Positions 63,906-64,000 of a stretch of 64,000 nucleotides of DNA are shown piece after piece. The stretch comes from Acidobacteriota bacterium (GTDB lineage: Bacteria; Acidobacteriota; Blastocatellia; Chloracidobacteriales; JADJPF01), in contig JACQZQ010000012.1 of NCBI GenBank assembly GCA_016213785.1, positions 36,810 to 100,809 of the forward strand, read 5' to 3'. The translations under genes and the position numbers were made by a program. Position 1 is the first letter of the stretch. Every line of letters begins with the position of its first letter. The notes below the pieces were generated by a model. The model was not told the origin of the DNA. It saw only the letters and a list, made by a program, of their open reading frames with translations, and made no database searches.

Positions 63906-64000
63906 AGGAATTGCAGTCTTGTTTTGTGCTAAGTAAGAATAAGAATAGCCATCACAAGAATGTAAAAGTATAAAATACTTATGGTTAATGCCCTGGATAG

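Overview
The window is AT-rich, gene-dense bacterial chromosome with many secreted or surface proteins. Several features suggest an Acidobacteriota bacterium close to class Blastocatellia: Ser/Thr kinases that begin with a short CxxC zinc ribbon, FG-GAP, He_PIG, Calx-beta and SBBP surface proteins, DUF4394 repeats, and heavy use of TPR and FHA modules. This placement rests on protein style, not on a marker gene. A tRNA-Sec gene shows that the lineage has selenocysteine machinery, and a YtxJ-type protein hints at bacillithiol.

Layout. 1-5.1 kb is a lipid/ester locus on the + strand: the end of an acyl-CoA ligase, a class III PhaC-like hydrolase, two secreted lipases and a spinster-type MFS transporter. 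5.2-9.1 kb has a sialidase-like lipoprotein, a PepSY membrane protein, a hypothetical protein, a YnfA-type protein and the decayed remains of a second sialidase-like gene. 9.1-17.4 kb has a secreted triple-DUF4394 protein, a membrane-anchored double-FHA protein and a divergent PPC-TPR-CHAT-like protein that has lost both CHAT catalytic residues. 17.4-21.8 kb (minus) holds ytxJ, ppa and hutH, then a thiolase with two small proteins. 21.9-29.9 kb has a coiled-coil membrane protein, a prohibitin-like SPFH protein and a 2026-residue modular secreted protein. 30.1-32.7 kb has ilvE and a MocR-type regulator with a direct-repeat operator candidate.

33-43 kb is a block of secreted proteins in visible decay: a frameshifted and internally deleted SBBP gene, two proteins sharing an N-terminal lead, and a BNR-propeller/He_PIG gene cut by one in-frame TAA. 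43.2-46.4 kb has a TPR protein and a 962-residue protein of unknown family. 46.6-48.5 kb is an IS605-type element with divergent tnpA and tnpB and a candidate omega-RNA; a matching terminal hairpin lies at 63.9 kb. 48.6-56.3 kb has coaD, an aminotransferase, a glutamine amidotransferase-like protein, two Ser/Thr kinases, an SRPBCC protein and a metallo-beta-lactamase-fold protein. 56.5 kb is tRNA-Sec. 56.7-63.8 kb (minus) has a lipid kinase, a 1228-residue TPR protein, a CPBP-family membrane protein and an M28 peptidase.

No single new defence or biosynthetic system is evident. The most interesting items are the CHAT-like protein without catalytic residues, the TnpB with a displaced RuvC glutamate, the kinase carrying a duplicated unknown C-terminal domain, tRNA-Sec, and the cluster of decaying surface-protein genes.
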